DNA from: an uncultured Flavobacteriaceae bacterium
GTDB taxonomy: Bacteria > Bacteroidota > Bacteroidia > Flavobacteriales > Flavobacteriaceae
Length of the DNA: 64,000 nt
Assembly (NCBI GenBank): GCA_937944485.1
Contig: CALDYU010000022.1
Coordinates: 62,001-126,000, forward strand
Reading direction: 5' to 3'
Each line of letters opens with the position of its first letter. The stretch's first letter is position 1. A program made the position numbers and the translations under genes. The notes beneath the pieces were generated by a model. The model searched no databases. It saw nothing but the letters and a program-made list of their open reading frames with translations, and was not told where the DNA came from. Shown in pieces: positions 34,973 to 43,928 of the stretch.

Positions 34973-36316
34973 TTAGTAGCGTAACCATTTAAACAGTTCT
35001 TTATACGTAGGCTTTTTACCATACATCAGAATACCGATGCGATATATTTTCGCTGCCAACCATACGATAGCGATAAAAGTTGCAATCAAAAGCAAAATAG
35101 ATGTTATCAGTTGCCATAGTGGTACTCCCCCTTCACCAATTCCATTAGGCAAACGCATTAACATCACTATTGGCGACGTTAGCGGGAATAATGAAAACCC
35201 AACGGCAATCGGACCATGTGGATTGCTAAAAACCGAAAAGAAGCCCACATATATTGCTAGCATTAAAGGTAATATGATCGGGAAAATAAATTGTTGCGTA
35301 TCGGTCTCATTATCAACAGCCGCACCAATTGCAGCATAGATCGAACTATAAATGAGATACCCTAAAACGAAATATATTAGAAAAAAGATTACCAACATTA
35401 ACAAGGGTAACTTGAAGAATTCTTGAAGGTAACCGCCTAACAATTCATTACTCTCTGCAGGCATACTAACACCCCCAGGCAAGTTCATAGTGGAAGTTAT
35501 TTCTGTAGTACTATTCAAAACAGACGGATCTATATCGAAAACAGCAAAAGCTATTAATAACAAAATACCTCCAGAAATAATCCAAATAATAAACTGTGTA
35601 ACTCCTGCAAATGCAGTTCCAATAATTTTACCCATCATTAACTGAAAAGGTCGTACTGAAGAAATAATAACTTCAATAATTCTACTCGTTTTTTCTTCAA
35701 TAACGCTTCGCATTACAAAGCCTCCGTAGATAATTATAAACATCATTATCAAATAGCCAAAAATGCCTCCAATACTAGCTTTAAGCTCACTAATTCCCTT
35801 TAAATTTTCTTCTCCTGAGAAAGTTGATGTATTAATTTCAAAAGCATCACCAATATGCTCAAATTCTTGTTTTGATACTCCTAATTGCCGTAATTTTTCA
35901 TCTCTCAATCGTTCTTCAAAAACAAGTTCTATTTCTTTCAAACTTGATAAGCTAGCCGCTTCTTTAGAATAAAAGTAGGCGTGCTTAGAAGCTTCTTCAA
36001 TACTTGTTTTAGAAGGAATATGTAAGAGGCCATAATACCCCATTGTCAGGGTTGAATCAATGGCTGCATTAAGATTGGTGTTTTTAAGATGGGCATAACC
36101 TGTTTCATCGTCAGACTTAAAGTCTTCAGAAAAATAAATACTTTCATTAAATACCCCTATAATACGCTTTTCATTATCATTCAGTTGGGTTAAGTAGGCT
36201 ATAAGAACAACCATACCTACCATCAAAATCGGACTTAAAAAAGTCATTATGATGAAGGACTTATTACGGACTTTGGCTAAATACTCCCTTTTAATTATAA
36301 GCGCTAATTTGCTCAT
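34973..36316 (-). CDS. ABC transporter permease (NatB/ABC-2 type)
   Basis: 447 residues. One N-terminal membrane helix is followed by a large extracytoplasmic domain of about 150 residues, then five or more helices (from about 185), with MMGKIIGTAFAGVTQFIIW and the conserved EEKTSRIIEVIISSV turn. This is the architecture of NatB-type ABC-2 exporters that extrude Na+ or other small substrates. Its ATG overlaps the ATPase stop by 4 nt, so the pair forms one transporter. Confidence 0.9.
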   Translation of the reverse strand: MSKLALIIKREYLAKVRNKSFIIMTFLSPILMVGMVVLIAYLTQLNDNEKRIIGVFNESIYFSEDFKSDDETGYAHLKNTNLNAAIDSTLTMGYYGLLHIPSKTSIEEASKHAYFYSKEAASLSSLKEIELVFEERLRDEKLRQLGVSKQEFEHIGDAFEINTSTFSGEENLKGISELKASIGGIFGYLIMMFIIIYGGFVMRSVIEEKTSRIIEVIISSVRPFQLMMGKIIGTAFAGVTQFIIWIISGGILLLIAFAVFDIDPSVLNSTTEITSTMNLPGGVSMPAESNELLGGYLQEFFKLPLLMLVIFFLIYFVLGYLIYSSIYAAIGAAVDNETDTQQFIFPIILPLMLAIYVGFFSVFSNPHGPIAVGFSLFPLTSPIVMLMRLPNGIGEGGVPLWQLITSILLLIATFIAIVWLAAKIYRIGILMYGKKPTYKELFKWLRY

Positions 36317-37242
36317 AAGTCTTTCTGTTGTACTGTTTGTATAAAAATATCGCTTGCCGAAGGTATTATCTCAACAAGTTGATTGACATTCGCCTTACCA
36401 TCTATAAAATCAAGCAACTGCCTAGTATCATTTGTAGGTAATTGTATTTTGAAATTAAGTTGCTTTTCGTTTGCATCAAACTGAGCCTCTCTAATTTCAA
36501 AATTGGTAGTTAATTCTTGTAATAAATCATCGGCTTGGTCAATCGCCATACCCACTTCAAAATTATTATTCTTGTACTGTTTTTTTATATCAGATAATTT
36601 CCCATCCAATATTTTTTCAGATTGATGAATTAAAGCAATATGATCACAAAGTTCTTCTACAGATTCCATACGATGTGTCGAAAATATGATGGAAGTACCA
36701 TTCGCCTTCAATTGTAATATTTCCTCTTTGATAATATTGGCATTAATAGGGTCGAAACCACTAAAAGGTTCATCAAAAATCAACAATTTGGGCTGGTGCA
36801 ATACCGTAACAATAAACTGTATTTTCTGAGCCATTCCTTTCGAAAGCTCTTGTACTTTTTTATTCCACCAGTCTCCAATATCTAAGCGTTCAAACCAGTA
36901 TTTTAAGCGTTTTTTTGCTTCATGCTTATGTAAGCCTTTTAGTTGCGCCAAATACAACGCTTGTTCTCCAACTTTCATACTTTTATAAAGTCCTCTTTCC
37001 TCAGGCAAATAACCAATGAGACTTATATGGTCTCCTTTTAAAGCTTGGCCATCAAAAAAAATCGCACCATCATCTGGAAAAATAATTTGATTAATGATAC
37101 GTATTAATGTAGTTTTTCCGGCACCATTGGGACCCAGTAGACCATAAATACAATTTTTTGGAATTTCAAGAGAAACCTTGTTCAAGGCTGTATGAGCACC
37201 AAAATGTTTGGTAACCTCACTTGCAACCAAAATATTATTCAT
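36313..37242 (-). CDS. ABC transporter ATP-binding protein (NatA type)
   Basis: 309 residues. Walker A is LLGPNGAGKTT, the signature LSKGMAQKIQF, Walker B LLIFDEPFSGFDP and the H-loop IIFSTHRM. A C-terminal regulatory tail of about 90 residues is typical of the drug/sodium ABC-2 ATPases. It energises the permease encoded immediately downstream with 4-nt overlap. Confidence 0.93.
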   Translation of the reverse strand: MNNILVASEVTKHFGAHTALNKVSLEIPKNCIYGLLGPNGAGKTTLIRIINQIIFPDDGAIFFDGQALKGDHISLIGYLPEERGLYKSMKVGEQALYLAQLKGLHKHEAKKRLKYWFERLDIGDWWNKKVQELSKGMAQKIQFIVTVLHQPKLLIFDEPFSGFDPINANIIKEEILQLKANGTSIIFSTHRMESVEELCDHIALIHQSEKILDGKLSDIKKQYKNNNFEVGMAIDQADDLLQELTTNFEIREAQFDANEKQLNFKIQLPTNDTRQLLDFIDGKANVNQLVEIIPSASDIFIQTVQQKDL

Positions 37243-37306
37243 CTAAGTGATTTTGTCAAAGATATTGAATTGGATGATAAAGCTTTTCATTTTAAGCTTA
37301 AAAACA

Positions 37307-37340
37307 AAACCCACCCTTAAAGATTTAAGGATGGGAAAAA
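37307..37340 (-). terminator. Second terminator downstream of dnaJ
   Basis: Stem CCCACCCTTAAA / TTTAAGGATGGG with one mismatch; minus-strand reading runs into TTTTGTTTTT. Confidence 0.7.
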
Positions 37341-37353
37341 AATTGCTATGAAA

Positions 37354-37386
37354 AAGAAAATTAGTGCTGGTAAACCAACACTAAGT
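37354..37386 (-). terminator. First terminator downstream of dnaJ
   Basis: Hairpin TTAGTGCTGG / CCAACACTAA with one bulged mismatch; minus-strand reading continues TTTTCTTTTT. It lies in tandem with the hairpin at 37307. Confidence 0.6.
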
Positions 37387-37426
37387 CAAATATACGTTTT
37401 TTATTTAAATGACAGTCAAATATCAA

Positions 37427-38542
37427 TTATGAGAACATATCTTTAACTTTTTCAAAGAATGACTTATCTGATTTTTCAGGCTTAGGTTCGAAATTCTCAT
37501 TGTTTTGCATCTTTTGAAAGAACTCCTTCTGTTCTTTATTTAGTTCTTTTGGCGTCCAAACGTTGACATGTACTAATAGATCACCGCTACCATAACCATT
37601 TAAACTTGAAATTCCCTTTCCTCGAAGACGTAATATCTTACCTGATTGAATACCTGATTCTAATTTAATACGCACTTTTCCACCTACTGAATCTATCTCC
37701 TTAGAGGTGCCTAGTACCGCTTCTGAAATACTAATGTAAAGATCATAATGCAAATTGTCTCCTTCTCGCTTTAGGGTATCATGCGGAATAGTTTCAATAG
37801 CTACTAATAAGTCTCCAGGAACTCCATTTCCAGGTGCAGCATTCCCTTTATTGGGTACTTTTAATTGCATGCCATCTTCAACCCCTGCCGGAATATTAAT
37901 GGCTACTGTTTCTTCTTTTACTTTTAAGCCTTGGCCGTCTGCATCACTAGGTCGTTTATCAATCATTTGCCCGCTTCCTCCACAGGTTGTGCAGGTAGTT
38001 GCGGTTTGCATTCTTCCCAAAATTGTATTGGTGACCTTGGCTACTTGCCCTTGTCCATTACAGGTACCACAAGTTTTATAGCTTACGCCCTCAGCTTGAA
38101 CTTTGCGTCTTACTTTTACTTTTTTCTCTACCCCATTAGCAATTTCATCGAGACTTAATTTAACGTGAATCCTGAGGTTGCTTCCCTTCACCCTTCGCTG
38201 GCCTCTACCACCACCAAAACCTCCAAAGCCACCGCCACCAAAGGCGCTGCCAAAAATATCTCCGAATTGACTGAATATATCGTCCATATTCATGCCACCA
38301 CCACCAAAACCGCCACCACCTTCAAAGGCAGCATGACCAAATTGATCGTAACGGGCTTTTTTATCGGCATTACTCAATACCTCATAGGCCTCCGCAGCTT
38401 TTTTAAAACTCTCTTCTGCCTTGGCATCTCCGGGGTTTTTATCAGGGTGAAATTCAACCGCCTTCTTGCGATAGGCTTTTTTTATTTCAGAGGCACTTGC
38501 TCCTTTATTCACTCCTAAAACTTCGTAATAATCTTGCTTCAT
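37427..38542 (-). CDS. dnaJ: Chaperone DnaJ (two-repeat zinc domain)
   Basis: Hsp40 co-chaperone that stimulates DnaK ATPase. The 371 residues comprise a J-domain with HPD (FHPDKNPG) and a Gly/Phe-rich linker (GGGGFGG runs around 75-115). The cysteine-rich region has only two C-x2-C-x-G-x-G motifs (CGTCNGQG and CTTCGGSG) where E. coli DnaJ has four. Two C-terminal beta-sandwich domains follow. One zinc centre instead of two is therefore expected; this seems usual in Flavobacteriia. It lies 8 nt downstream of grpE, so it is one operon; dnaK is not in the window. Confidence 0.95.
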   Translation of the reverse strand: MKQDYYEVLGVNKGASASEIKKAYRKKAVEFHPDKNPGDAKAEESFKKAAEAYEVLSNADKKARYDQFGHAAFEGGGGFGGGGMNMDDIFSQFGDIFGSAFGGGGFGGFGGGRGQRRVKGSNLRIHVKLSLDEIANGVEKKVKVRRKVQAEGVSYKTCGTCNGQGQVAKVTNTILGRMQTATTCTTCGGSGQMIDKRPSDADGQGLKVKEETVAINIPAGVEDGMQLKVPNKGNAAPGNGVPGDLLVAIETIPHDTLKREGDNLHYDLYISISEAVLGTSKEIDSVGGKVRIKLESGIQSGKILRLRGKGISSLNGYGSGDLLVHVNVWTPKELNKEQKEFFQKMQNNENFEPKPEKSDKSFFEKVKDMFS

Positions 38543-38550
38543 GGTATCTA

Positions 38551-39105
38551 TTAATTACCAACGACCACTTTAGGGTGTCGAATGATTTTATCGCCTAGGG
38601 TAAAGCCCTTCTCTATAACATCAATTATTTTACCTTTTAACTTTTTTGATGGCGCAGCAATTTGAGTAATCGCATCATGAACTTCCGCATCAAAGGCATC
38701 TCCTTGTTTCACCTTAATTTCTTGAAGGCCTTTAGTTTTTAAAGTTTCTTTAAACTTATTACTAATGAGTTCAATGCCTTTAAAAAGTTCTTTTTCGTCA
38801 GTTTTCGAAAGTTCCTTTAACGCGCGATCAAAATCATCTAAAACAGGCAAAAGCGAAACAATGACTTCTTGACCTGCTGTTTTAAAAAGATCCATTCGTT
38901 CTTTAGAAGTCCTTTTTTTGTAATTCTCAAACTCAGCAAAGAGTCGCAAAAACTTATCTTTCTCTTTATCTAGATCTTCTTGTAACTTCTCTTCAGCAGT
39001 AAGTTCATTCTGCACTTCTTCTTGTACTTCAGAATTTTCATTTACAGATTCGCTTGTTTCAGAAATAATATCTTCTATTTCCTCCGCCTTTGTTTTTTTA
39101 CTCAT
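38551..39105 (-). CDS. grpE: Nucleotide exchange factor GrpE
   Basis: 184 residues. An acidic disordered N-terminus (1-50) is followed by the long coiled coil (KFLRLFAEFENYKKRTSKER), a four-helix dimer region, and the C-terminal beta-wing (GFTLGDKIIRHPKVVV). It releases ADP from DnaK. It is the first gene of grpE-dnaJ. Confidence 0.96.
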   Translation of the reverse strand: MSKKTKAEEIEDIISETSESVNENSEVQEEVQNELTAEEKLQEDLDKEKDKFLRLFAEFENYKKRTSKERMDLFKTAGQEVIVSLLPVLDDFDRALKELSKTDEKELFKGIELISNKFKETLKTKGLQEIKVKQGDAFDAEVHDAITQIAAPSKKLKGKIIDVIEKGFTLGDKIIRHPKVVVGN

Positions 39106-39256
39106 GCGTACTTATACTTTTAACATTGTTTTTCAGGTGGCAAAAGTACTGCCAATTCTTTAAAAATGTCAAAATGTCACTAAAAAAGAAGATCGAAAGA
39201 GAAGTGTTGTGTAATCAATTGATAAATCGCTTTAGAAAAAGTAGCAATTACTAGTA

Positions 39257-40219
39257 TTAGGAGGTAAACTCTTTAAGTTGCGAAGATCTGGCAACAATTG
39301 AGTCATTTCGCTGAAGTAATAAGTGTTCTAAAGTTCTACCAATATTTTGGTAGTTAAAAACAAAGCCTTCTTCCTCAATTTTTTTACTACTAACACGTTG
39401 ACTAGCAAACAATAAATTGGACATTTCACCCAAGATCATATGCATCACAAATTTTGGAATATTTGGCAAAAACAGCGGTTTGCGCAAAACTTCGGCAATT
39501 TCCTTTACCAATTTGGTATTATTTACAGGATTCGGACTTACTCCATTGTATATACCCTCAAGTTCATTCTCGATAATAAATAAAAACATACGGGCGAGAT
39601 CAGAACTATGAATCCACGATTGCCATTGGTCACCGCTACCAAAAGCAGCACCTAAACCCATTTGTATAGGTTTCTTCATTTCAACCAAAGCCCCCCCTTT
39701 ATCAGACAATACCAAGCCAATACGAACTACAGATAGTTTAAAATTATATGTGTTTAAGTTTTCGGCTTCCTTTTCCCAGGCATAGCTTACCTCACTTAGA
39801 AAACTACTATCTTTTTCCTTGGAGTCTTCGGTGTAAAAATTAGATAAAGAGCTCGGATATATTCCTATAGCAGAAGCACAGATAACAGAATTAATCTGTG
39901 AAGAGTCAACCTGATCTAAACCTGCACGCAAGGTTTTGAGGGAATCTATTCTACTCGCAAGAATTTTTTGTTTGTAACTACTTGTCCACCTTTTCGATAT
40001 GGCAGCACCTGCCAAATTAATAATAGCGGTAATTCCTTCAAAACATGCAATATCTATTTCTTGCGTATTTGGATTCCAGAAATAGCCTTGATAATTATCC
40101 TTAGAAACAATTTTCTTCTTATCTGTAGTCAAATAATTCACGGGAATATCTTCTCGTTCGCAAATGCGCACAATCTCATTACCAATTAGCCCTGTTGCTC
40201 CCGTTATTAAAACTTTCAT
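39257..40219 (-). CDS. TIGR01777-family epimerase/oxidoreductase (YfcH-like)
   Basis: 320 residues. The extended SDR fold has the NAD(P) motif ITGATGLIGNEI at the N-terminus and NLAGAAISKRWT in place of NLAG[AE]. The C-terminal DUF1731 domain follows (LFLPNIPKFVMHMILGEMSN, FASQRVSSKKIEEEGF). The reaction is unknown; homologues are often annotated as cell-division-associated epimerases on thin evidence. It is monocistronic and lies between grpE and mnmD. Confidence 0.9.
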   Translation of the reverse strand: MKVLITGATGLIGNEIVRICEREDIPVNYLTTDKKKIVSKDNYQGYFWNPNTQEIDIACFEGITAIINLAGAAISKRWTSSYKQKILASRIDSLKTLRAGLDQVDSSQINSVICASAIGIYPSSLSNFYTEDSKEKDSSFLSEVSYAWEKEAENLNTYNFKLSVVRIGLVLSDKGGALVEMKKPIQMGLGAAFGSGDQWQSWIHSSDLARMFLFIIENELEGIYNGVSPNPVNNTKLVKEIAEVLRKPLFLPNIPKFVMHMILGEMSNLLFASQRVSSKKIEEEGFVFNYQNIGRTLEHLLLQRNDSIVARSSQLKEFTS

Positions 40220-40347
40220 AGGTCAAAGGTATTTTTTTTAGTTAGGCTATGTATAGTCTTTAATTCAGATTTAACACTCTTGCTACATCCGCAAAATGTT
40301 ACTTATTGCTTTGCTGAAGGTTTAGAAAAAAGGTTTAGAAAAAATGA

Positions 40348-41010
40348 CTACTTCTTTACAGCTCGCAACATTTCTCGCTTGCCAGGAGGGCCAGGCAGGC
40401 GTTCTACTTCAAATCCAACAGCTTGCATAGCACGACGCACACTACCTTTTGCTGAGTAAGTTACCAAAACCCCATTGCGCATTAAAGCATTGAACATTTT
40501 TTCAAAAATAGCCTCTGTCCATAATTCAGGTTGTACTCGAGCACCAAAGGCATCGAAATAAATAAGGTTAAACACATTCTCATCTGTAATTTCTAAAAAA
40601 TCCATTTGCCTTTTTAAAATAGTAAACTGATTAGAAATTGAAGTACTTTGTCCCCATTCCGAATGATGCATTTTTAAAAACTGCTGTTCGTAATTAGAAG
40701 CTCTTAATTCTGTAATATAGTTGAGTTGGCCAACTTCCTCAGTAGAAACAGGAAATTTTTCAATACCCGTATATTGAATTTCAAGAGCTAACTTTTGCGC
40801 TTCTAATAAGGTAATAAGCGCATTTAAACCGGTGCCGAAACCAATCTCTAAAATACCCAGCTTTTCATTTTCAAAAAGTGCAAGGCCGTGTTTAATAAAT
40901 ACGTGGTAAGCTTCTTGAATGGCTCCATGTTTGGAATGGTATTGTTCATTCCAGTCAACAATATGAATTGTCTTTGAACCATCAGCAGTTGTAATAATTT
41001 TGCGTTGCAA
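40348..41010 (-). CDS. mnmD: tRNA (mnm5s2U34)-methyltransferase MnmD
   Basis: 220 residues. The SAM-binding loop is LEIGFGTGLNALI, with NLIYFDAFGARVQPELW and a late RRAMQAVGFEVERLPGPPGK. This stand-alone methyltransferase domain, without the oxidase half found in E. coli MnmC, completes 5-methylaminomethyl-2-thiouridine at tRNA wobble positions. The start is TTG at 41010, 1 nt after the DUF4920 stop, and gives the conserved start IITTADGS...WNEQYHSKHGA. It is co-transcribed with the DUF4920 gene. Confidence 0.92.
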   Translation of the reverse strand: MQRKIITTADGSKTIHIVDWNEQYHSKHGAIQEAYHVFIKHGLALFENEKLGILEIGFGTGLNALITLLEAQKLALEIQYTGIEKFPVSTEEVGQLNYITELRASNYEQQFLKMHHSEWGQSTSISNQFTILKRQMDFLEITDENVFNLIYFDAFGARVQPELWTEAIFEKMFNALMRNGVLVTYSAKGSVRRAMQAVGFEVERLPGPPGKREMLRAVKK

Positions 41011-41011
41011 G

Positions 41012-41515
41012 CTATTGTTTAATCAAAACACCATCAGCTTCAAAGCCAAAAGATCGCTTTGGTTTACTAATTTTTGCAATTTCAGTTTTTGACTTACCAG
41101 CGTCTTCAGCATAATGACGTTGATCATCAACGCTCATTTCTTCAACAAAAGCTAATCCGTTTACAATAACTTCTTTACCCTTTAAATCTTTGGGCATAAA
41201 AAAGCTATAATCTTTAAAACGAACCATAGTTTCTTTACCGTCTTTTAGCTCAAGTTTCATCCAACAGCCCTTCGATTGACATACCTCAATTACTTTTGCT
41301 GAAAATTTGGTCCGCACCGTATCTGACACCGACATTGCAGCATATTTTTCTGAAATTTCAGAAGCATTCAAAGCGTTCTCATCGCTAATTTGATCACCGA
41401 AAGAGGCCATTTCAGGCACCACCATCGGTTCAACAGGCTTTTCTGTTTGTGTATTTTGAGCTTGTAAAGCGCATATACTGATAAAAAACACCGCTAAAAT
41501 GTTAATTTTCTTCAT
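41012..41515 (-). CDS. DUF4920 exported protein
   Basis: The ATG at 41515 (167 residues) gives a signal peptide (1-19, ending ALQAQ). The DUF4920 core has VIEVCQSKGCWMKLEL, with two cysteines seven bases of a motif apart (C-x4-C), then FKDYSFFMPKDLKGK and VNGLAF. The cysteines could bind metal or form a disulfide. Exported to the periplasm; function unknown. It is followed directly by mnmD. Confidence 0.87.
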   Translation of the reverse strand: MKKINILAVFFISICALQAQNTQTEKPVEPMVVPEMASFGDQISDENALNASEISEKYAAMSVSDTVRTKFSAKVIEVCQSKGCWMKLELKDGKETMVRFKDYSFFMPKDLKGKEVIVNGLAFVEEMSVDDQRHYAEDAGKSKTEIAKISKPKRSFGFEADGVLIKQ

Positions 41516-41620
41516 AATATTCAATATTTCTATTACTTCTACAAAATTGGTCAATTTTGATGAAAAAAAGAGTCCAAATACCATTTAATCGTTAATTTTA
41601 TTCTTTTAAATTTAATTGAA

Positions 41621-42685
41621 ATGGAAAGTATTTTGAAAAGTCCTATTCGCATTCAAAAATCAGAAAATTCTAAAATTGATCAAGTTGATTTTGACAATTT
41701 AGCCTTTGGCAGTGTTTTTTCTGATCACATGTTAGTTTGCGATTATAAAAATGGTTCTTGGGAAACACCAACAATCGTCCCTTATGGCCCTTTAAGTTTA
41801 GAACCAGCTGCAAAAATTTTCCATTACGGACAATCGATATTTGAAGGGATGAAGGCTTATAAAGATAATGACGATATTTTTCTTTTTCGCCCTTTAGACA
41901 ATCATAAGCGGTTTAATATTTCTGCAAAACGAATGGCTATTCCTGAAATTCCAGAAGAATACTTCATGGAAGGGTTGAAAACACTGCTAAATCTTGATAA
42001 AGATTGGATTCCGCAGAAAGATGGAAGTGCCATGTATATAAGACCTTTTATGTTTGCTTCGGGAAAAGGTTTTCATGCTTCGCCTGCAGATGAATATAAG
42101 TTCTTGATTTGCCTGGCACCGTCGGGACCCTATTTTGCTGGTAAAGTAAAAGTATTAATTGAAGAAAAATATTCTAGATCGGCCAATGGTGGCGTCGGCT
42201 ACGCAAAAGCTGGTGGTAATTATGCAGGGCAATTTTACCCCACGCAATTGGCAAAAGAAAAAGGATATCATCAAGTTATCTGGACCGATGATCACAAACA
42301 TGAAAATATTGAGGAAGCAGGTGCTATGAATATCTTTGTGCGCATCAATGACACCTTAATTACAGGTCCTACGAGTGATCGAATTTTAGATGGAATAACG
42401 CGTAAAAGTGTTCTTGAAATTGCCAAATCAGAAGGAATAAAAACTGAAGTGCGTAATATTACAGTTAATGAATTGGTTGATACTGCCCAACAAGGTAGTC
42501 TTAAAGAGATGTTTGGTGCAGGAACGGCAGCCGTCATTTCGCCAATAGCGACTTTTGGCTTTCGTGATACCGATTACGATCTTCCAGAAATGGAACAGAG
42601 CTATGCGATTGATATTAAAAAACGTATCACTGATATTCAGTACAATCGAGCTAACGATCCGTTTGGCTGGCGGTATAAAGTATAA
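41621..42685 (+). CDS. ilvE: Branched-chain amino-acid aminotransferase
   Basis: Fold-type IV PLP aminotransferase that interconverts Leu, Ile and Val with their keto acids. The 354 residues match the class II branched-chain form. Signature segments are FHYGQSIFEGMKAYK, RPFMFASG, the PLP lysine K196 in GYAKAGGNYAG, and GAGTAAVISPI near the C-terminus. Monocistronic; with the HMG-CoA lyase gene elsewhere in the window it covers two steps of leucine turnover. Confidence 0.96.
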   Translation: MESILKSPIRIQKSENSKIDQVDFDNLAFGSVFSDHMLVCDYKNGSWETPTIVPYGPLSLEPAAKIFHYGQSIFEGMKAYKDNDDIFLFRPLDNHKRFNISAKRMAIPEIPEEYFMEGLKTLLNLDKDWIPQKDGSAMYIRPFMFASGKGFHASPADEYKFLICLAPSGPYFAGKVKVLIEEKYSRSANGGVGYAKAGGNYAGQFYPTQLAKEKGYHQVIWTDDHKHENIEEAGAMNIFVRINDTLITGPTSDRILDGITRKSVLEIAKSEGIKTEVRNITVNELVDTAQQGSLKEMFGAGTAAVISPIATFGFRDTDYDLPEMEQSYAIDIKKRITDIQYNRANDPFGWRYKV

Positions 42686-42755
42686 ACTTACTTTGGTAAA
42701 AGTTCACTAAGTACCCCTAAAAATTGAAAACAGTTGATCTTTAAATAATAAGCGT

Positions 42756-42983
42756 ATGAAAACAATGACTTGCAATCAATTAGGAGGGGCATGTGAATTA
42801 GAATTTACTGCAGAAACATTTGACGAAATTGCGGAAATGAGCAAAAAACATGGCATGGAGATGTTTCAAAAAGGAGATCAAGCCCATCTTGAGGCCATGA
42901 GCAAAATGCGTAATTTAATGCAAGACCCAAAGGCTATGCAAAATTGGTTTGAACAAAAAAGAGCGGCATTCGAAGCTTTATAA
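42756..42983 (+). CDS. Small DUF1059-like protein
   Basis: 75 residues. TCNQLGGACELEFTAETFDE matches the DUF1059 start (C...LGG.C), followed by a helix (AEMSKKHGMEMFQKGD) and an extra C-terminal helix. The two cysteines and histidines might bind a metal. A TACCCCTAAAAATTG string (42712) occurs upstream, as it does twice before the PII gene. Function unknown. Confidence 0.8.
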   Translation: MKTMTCNQLGGACELEFTAETFDEIAEMSKKHGMEMFQKGDQAHLEAMSKMRNLMQDPKAMQNWFEQKRAAFEAL

Positions 42984-42993
42984 AACCCTAATT

Positions 42994-43380
42994 TTAGGCA
43001 TCTAAAATTTGTTGAATGTTTGGCTTAAAATAATTCGGACCCTTAAGAACTTTGCCATCTTCGCGATAAATCGGTTTCCCGTCTGCGCCTAACTTACTCA
43101 TGTTACTGCGTTGTATTTCCTCAAATACTTCTTCAATTTTATGCTGCATCCCGTGTTCCAAGATAGTACCGCATAAGATATAGAGCATATCGCCTAATGC
43201 ATCGGCAACTTCTACCATATCATTATTCTGAGCCGCTTCTAAGTACTCTTTGTTTTCCTCATCCATTAAATTAAAACGTAGGGTGTTGGTACTCGCTCCG
43301 AGGTCGGCTTTCATGATATTTGAAACGCCTAGTCCGAATGAATTATGAAATAATTCAACTGCTTTGATCTTATCTTGCAT
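42994..43380 (-). CDS. MazG-like nucleotide pyrophosphohydrolase
   Basis: The ATG at 43380 (128 residues) is used; the frame upstream to 43440 lies over the divergent gene start. The all-alpha NTP-pyrophosphatase pattern E-x2-E ... E-x2-D is present as DEENKEYLEAA and EVADALGDMLYI. The C-terminal tail KPIYREDGKVLKGPNYFKP is shared with phage-type and eukaryotic-like MazG homologues (HisE-like tails). It probably hydrolyses a non-canonical nucleoside triphosphate. It is divergent from the 43423 gene. Confidence 0.87.
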   Translation of the reverse strand: MQDKIKAVELFHNSFGLGVSNIMKADLGASTNTLRFNLMDEENKEYLEAAQNNDMVEVADALGDMLYILCGTILEHGMQHKIEEVFEEIQRSNMSKLGADGKPIYREDGKVLKGPNYFKPNIQQILDA

Positions 43381-43422
43381 AAATGATTGTTTTTGATTTA
43401 GATTTGTGTAAAAATAGAAAAT

Positions 43423-43611
43423 ATGTTCAGCACTGGACAATGGATTTTTGCAATCCTTTTTGCCTTGGTATTTAGCGGTATTATCATTCTTTCATATAAA
43501 AAAGACAGAAAACTACACCTAAAAAACTATAAAGGTGTTAAATGGATTGCAATTATATTTTCAATATTTATAATACTTCTGTTCATTATTAAACATTTGC
43601 TTAAAAATTAA
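43423..43611 (+). CDS. Small two-helix membrane protein
   Basis: 62 residues with two predicted membrane helices (about 7-25 and 41-59) joined by a basic loop (KKDRKLHLKNYKGVK), so N- and C-termini should be outside. I do not recognise a named family. It is separated from the MazG-like gene by 42 bp and followed by another small hydrophobic gene. Confidence 0.7.
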   Translation: MFSTGQWIFAILFALVFSGIIILSYKKDRKLHLKNYKGVKWIAIIFSIFIILLFIIKHLLKN

Positions 43612-43666
43612 CAACTATGCTAAGCATACGATAAAACTTACAAATATAGGAAGACTAATTGCTCTT

Positions 43667-43701
43667 TTTGAACGTATCATATACCAAACAGCGTAAATTT
43701 G
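43667..43701 (+). promoter_or_regulatory. Promoter of the 43732 small gene
   Basis: A -33 TTTG (43667-43670) and a -7 TAAATTTG (43694-43701) with a 23-nt spacer, 30 nt before the ATG at 43732. Confidence 0.5.
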
Positions 43702-43731
43702 CGTTAGTATATCAAATACAGGGGCAACATA

Positions 43732-43893
43732 ATGACAACATTCTTTAGCATTTTATTTATTATTATCGTAGTGAATGCCGTAATGATTATTCATAGTCTT
43801 GGTAGTTCAAGTAGCAAGGTTAAAAAATCTTCTACCGCCACTACGAAATATGGATTTATCAAAGACCTAGCAGTTCGATTTAATATCTTTTAG
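43732..43893 (+). CDS. Small membrane protein (53 aa)
   Basis: ATG 43732 to TAG 43891-43893, 53 residues. One N-terminal hydrophobic helix (MTTFFSILFIIIVVNAVMII) precedes a Ser/Lys-rich tail (SSSSKVKKSS) and a short basic end. It has a plausible promoter and no competing frame, so it is probably real. The helix resembles the tiny ORF at 21308 (ITFF...IIVIN). Function unknown. Confidence 0.6.
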   Translation: MTTFFSILFIIIVVNAVMIIHSLGSSSSKVKKSSTATTKYGFIKDLAVRFNIF

Positions 43894-43917
43894 ATTCAAA
43901 AAAGTCGCATAGTTTTA

Positions 43918-43925
43918 TACCTTTG
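43918..43925 (+). promoter_or_regulatory. -7 element directly before crcB
   Basis: TACCTTTG ends 3 nt before the crcB ATG, implying a leaderless transcript if used; no clear -33 is seen. Confidence 0.35.
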
Positions 43926-43928
43926 AGT

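Noticed and set aside
43381..43440. Longer N-terminus for the MazG-like protein
   Set aside because: The extension overlaps the start of the divergent 43423 gene and lacks family resemblance; the ATG at 43380 fits.
43850..43928. Fluoride riboswitch before crcB
   Set aside because: No conserved GGnGAUGG-type core is visible, and the gap to the upstream small gene is only 35 nt.
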